Source of the DNA: Promethearchaeota archaeon
GTDB lineage: Archaea > Asgardarchaeota > Lokiarchaeia > Sigynarchaeales > SOKP01
DNA: 7,657 nt
Direction of reading: 5' to 3'
Assembly: GCA_004524515.1 (NCBI GenBank)
Contig: SDNV01000125.1
Coordinates: 1-7,657 of the forward strand
Each line of letters opens with the position of its first letter. The stretch's first letter is position 1. Made by a program: the position numbers and the translations under genes. The notes under the pieces are model-generated. The model did no database searches. It saw nothing but the letters and a program-made list of their open reading frames with translations, and was not told the origin of the DNA. Positions 6,222 through 7,657 of the stretch are shown piece by piece.

Positions 6222-6851
6222 ATGCCGATGTCAGATGATTTGAACCTAGAAGAAATCCGTAAAATGTTTAATAATTTAAATGAAAAGATGAATGAATTAT
6301 CCTCTATTATTCAGAAATTTGGATTAGACCTTATCACTAAAATGGGTCAGACGAATTCTAAAATTAAAATCCTAACGGATAAAATAGAAAAACTGGATAA
6401 GGCCACGTTAGATATTAAAGCATTACAACCAAAATTAAATAATATAATTGATAACCAAACTATTTTAGAATCAGAAATTGATTTGATAAAATCATTAGTC
6501 CAAAGAACTAGTACCTCTCTTTCTCAAAATGAGCTCGAAAGTGAAAAAATAGAAAGAAATGAGTCAATAACGATAAATAAAAAAGAAATAACTTCTAAGT
6601 TCAAAGATATATTGAAAACGATTGATAATAATGAAGAGATTGATAAAATTAAAAGCAAATTAGAAAATATAAAAGAACAAATCTTCGAGGTCACGGGAGG
6701 GCATAAGATTCTGTATGAAATTTCTCAAGTTTTAAACAAAATCGATAATGAAGCATCGTTATCTGAGACTCTGAAAAATTATCTCAAAGAAAAAATTGAA
6801 TTTTGGATGGTTAAATGGCAAAGCCCTGCCCCTAAAAAGGTAATAAAATAA
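6222..6851 (+). CDS. Coiled-coil protein of unknown function
   Basis: I do not recognise this 209-residue protein. It is almost entirely helix-forming and rich in Lys, Glu, Ile, Leu and Asn. Coiled-coil-like heptads are visible at about 8-60 (LNLEEIRKMFNNLNEKMNEL, then TNSKIKILTDKIEKLDK), 65-95, and 120-155. A polar Ser/Asn/Glu stretch near 96-120 may be flexible. The C-terminus is different: VTGGHKILYEISQ (157-169) introduces a Gly pair, and EKIEFWMVKW (190-199) is aromatic and may be a packing or docking surface, followed by a basic tail PKKVIK. No signal peptide, membrane segment or cysteine is present. The Met at 6222 is preferred over that at 6228 because the upstream TATA box places transcription at 6222. 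It is divergent from the longin-GTPase, sharing a 140-bp gap, so it might be an effector or scaffold for that GTPase; this is only proximity. The gap to the next gene (6852-6911) is AT-rich and without a clear terminator. Confidence 0.78.
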   Translation: MPMSDDLNLEEIRKMFNNLNEKMNELSSIIQKFGLDLITKMGQTNSKIKILTDKIEKLDKATLDIKALQPKLNNIIDNQTILESEIDLIKSLVQRTSTSLSQNELESEKIERNESITINKKEITSKFKDILKTIDNNEEIDKIKSKLENIKEQIFEVTGGHKILYEISQVLNKIDNEASLSETLKNYLKEKIEFWMVKWQSPAPKKVIK

Positions 6852-6911
6852 ATAATTATCCTTTTCTAAGAGCTAAATAAATATTATTAACTTTTATAAC
6901 TCAGCGCTTAC

Positions 6912-7211
6912 TTATTTGACCACTAACTCAAAAACATCGATTTCCTTTCCATTAAATTTTTCAATTTTGCTTAATAATTCAATAAATTTACAATTTAGAT
7001 TACAAGGCTTTTTAAAGCAATAAATCTTGGTTGAATTGAAAGCTTTTTTTATAACATTTCCAAAATCTTTGCTTCCTTCCTTTTCTAATTCATTCACTAA
7101 TTGACTTAAAAACTCCCTTATCTCGATATTTAGATTATGAAGAGGAGCGAAAATTTCATATTCAAATTCAGTTAAAATAATTCTCACATAAAACTTCAAT
7201 AAATCGGACAT
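6912..7211 (-). CDS. Small protein with beta-grasp-like pattern and three cysteines
   Basis: I do not recognise this 99-residue protein. Its predicted order is strand (KFYVRIILTEF, 6-16), strand (EYEIFAP, 17-23), helix (EIREFLSQLVNELEKEG, 30-46), a second helix or loop (FGNVIKKAF), strand (TKIYCF, 61-66), helix (NCKFIELLSKI, 73-83) and a last strand (EIDVFELVV, 90-98). A hairpin-helix start and a strand after FNGKEI resemble ubiquitin-like/YukD beta-grasp proteins, but this is a pattern guess. Cysteines C65, C70 and C74 form C-x4-C-x3-C, which could bind metal. There is no diglycine tail, so conjugation like ubiquitin is not suggested. It follows the Rab-like GTPase on the same strand after an 83-bp gap, so the two may be linked in function. 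Its ATG lacks a Shine-Dalgarno site, and TATA-like DNA lies close upstream. It is probably a real gene, with an open, compositionally ordinary frame and sensible amphipathic structure. Confidence 0.68.
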   Translation of the reverse strand: MSDLLKFYVRIILTEFEYEIFAPLHNLNIEIREFLSQLVNELEKEGSKDFGNVIKKAFNSTKIYCFKKPCNLNCKFIELLSKIEKFNGKEIDVFELVVK

Positions 7212-7223
7212 AATTTATTGATT

Positions 7224-7236
7224 ATAATATATTTTT
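7224..7236 (-). promoter_or_regulatory. Possible TATA box for the 99-residue protein gene
   Basis: The minus strand reads AAAAATATATTATAA, centred about 20 nt before the ATG at 7211. This is slightly close for a standard leaderless promoter, and no ribosome binding site is seen. It would allow expression independent of the upstream GTPase. Confidence 0.3.
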
Positions 7237-7261
7237 TCGTGGATTTGAGTGATTTTTTAAA

Positions 7262-7290
7262 ATAAGAAGTTGAAAAAGTATTTGAAAATA
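7262..7290 (-). terminator. U-rich tract after the Rab-like GTPase gene
   Basis: Directly after the TAA at 7297-7295 the minus strand carries T4, T5 and T4 runs (TATTTTC, CTTTTTC, TTATTTT). This may end the GTPase transcript before the small-protein gene. Confidence 0.35.
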
Positions 7291-7294
7291 GGAT

Positions 7295-7657
7295 TTACGT
7301 TTTAGATCGATAAGTAAAAACTAATTTAGCTATTCTTTGAAAAATATCATCTACACCATCGCCAGTTAATGCTGACGTCTCAAAATAAGGAGCATTTAAT
7401 TCTTCACTTAAATGATTAGCCATGGGTACTATTATTTTACGTTCATCTTTCAAATCTGTTTTGTTTCCTACTAGAACTCGCGGAATACCACTTAATCCAT
7501 ATTTTACGGTTGTATTATACCAATTTTTAACATTACTAAATGTGGAGCTTCTCGTAACATCAAATACAAGTATCATTCCATCCGCCCCGTTAAAGTAAGG
7601 TTTGTGGAGCATATAAAATTGAGGTTGACCTGCTACATCCCAGAGCATAAGGTTGAC
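7295..7657 (-). CDS. Rab/Ras-like small GTPase, C-terminal part (5' end outside window)
   Basis: The frame is open to the right edge (V-N-L before the Met at 7648), so the gene continues beyond 7657. The P-loop and switch I are missing from view, and the Met at 7648 is internal. Counting from that Met: G3 is WDVAGQPQF (3-11), equivalent to Rab WDTAGQERF with the catalytic Gln; G4 is NKTD (62-65); G5 is TSALTG (91-96). YFNGADGMILVFDVT and WYNTTVKYG match the Rab/Ras core between switch II and helix 3. The gene ends at FTYRSKT without the C-terminal cysteines used for prenylation in eukaryotic Rabs, so membrane attachment must be indirect, different or absent. This class is expanded in Asgard archaea. 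It probably acts as a cytoplasmic GTP/GDP switch; the partner is unknown. Confidence 0.93.
   Translation of the reverse strand, partial: VNLMLWDVAGQPQFYMLHKPYFNGADGMILVFDVTRSSTFSNVKNWYNTTVKYGLSGIPRVLVGNKTDLKDERKIIVPMANHLSEELNAPYFETSALTGDGVDDIFQRIAKLVFTYRSKT

Noticed and set aside
6912..7211. The 99-residue protein as a conjugatable ubiquitin homologue
   Set aside because: It lacks a C-terminal diglycine and has no E1/E2-like neighbour in the window.

Overview
The window looks like a piece of an Asgard archaeon genome, most plausibly Lokiarchaeia-like. This is inferred from content. A Rab/Ras-type small GTPase and an Arf-like GTPase fused to a longin-type domain lie within about 2.5 kb. The DNA is very AT-rich (roughly 30% GC by eye). 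Intergenic gaps are short and carry archaeal TATA-like elements, and one gene is preceded by a TATA box at the spacing expected for a leaderless mRNA. No RNA gene, CRISPR array, insertion sequence or integrase is visible.

Layout. Positions 1-3225 (+) hold two tandem paralogues, the first cut by the left edge. Each has an N-terminal helical region, a pair of winged-helix (WH) domains, a long charged linker, and a second WH pair. The two WH pairs resemble each other, so an internal duplication seems to have preceded the gene duplication. The C-terminal pair has the layout of the EAP30 (Vps22/Vps36) tandem WH of ESCRT-II; this is a fold-level resemblance judged by eye. The second paralogue also has a hydrophobic N-terminus followed by a basic cluster, as if anchored to the membrane.

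Positions 3287-5032 (-) hold a long phosphohexomutase (phosphoglucomutase/phosphomannomutase superfamily) with all four active-site loops, starting at TTG behind a Shine-Dalgarno site. Positions 5200-6081 (-) hold the longin-Arf-like GTPase. Its annotated ATG leaves out the first longin strand, which is nevertheless encoded in frame just upstream without a normal start codon. Divergent from it, 6222-6851 (+) encodes a mostly helical coiled-coil protein. Positions 6912-7211 (-) encode a 99-residue protein with a beta-grasp-like secondary-structure pattern and a three-cysteine cluster. Positions 7295-7657 (-) are the C-terminal two thirds of a Rab-like GTPase cut by the right edge.

How the genes may work together. 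Two GTPases of different classes, a coiled-coil protein, a possible ubiquitin-fold protein and a membrane-linked ESCRT-II-like WH pair would suit a membrane-remodelling or trafficking neighbourhood. Only the GTPase and mutase assignments are firm. The functional link is inferred from proximity, and the genes are not one operon, because strand switches occur at 3225/3287, 6081/6222 and 6851/6912.
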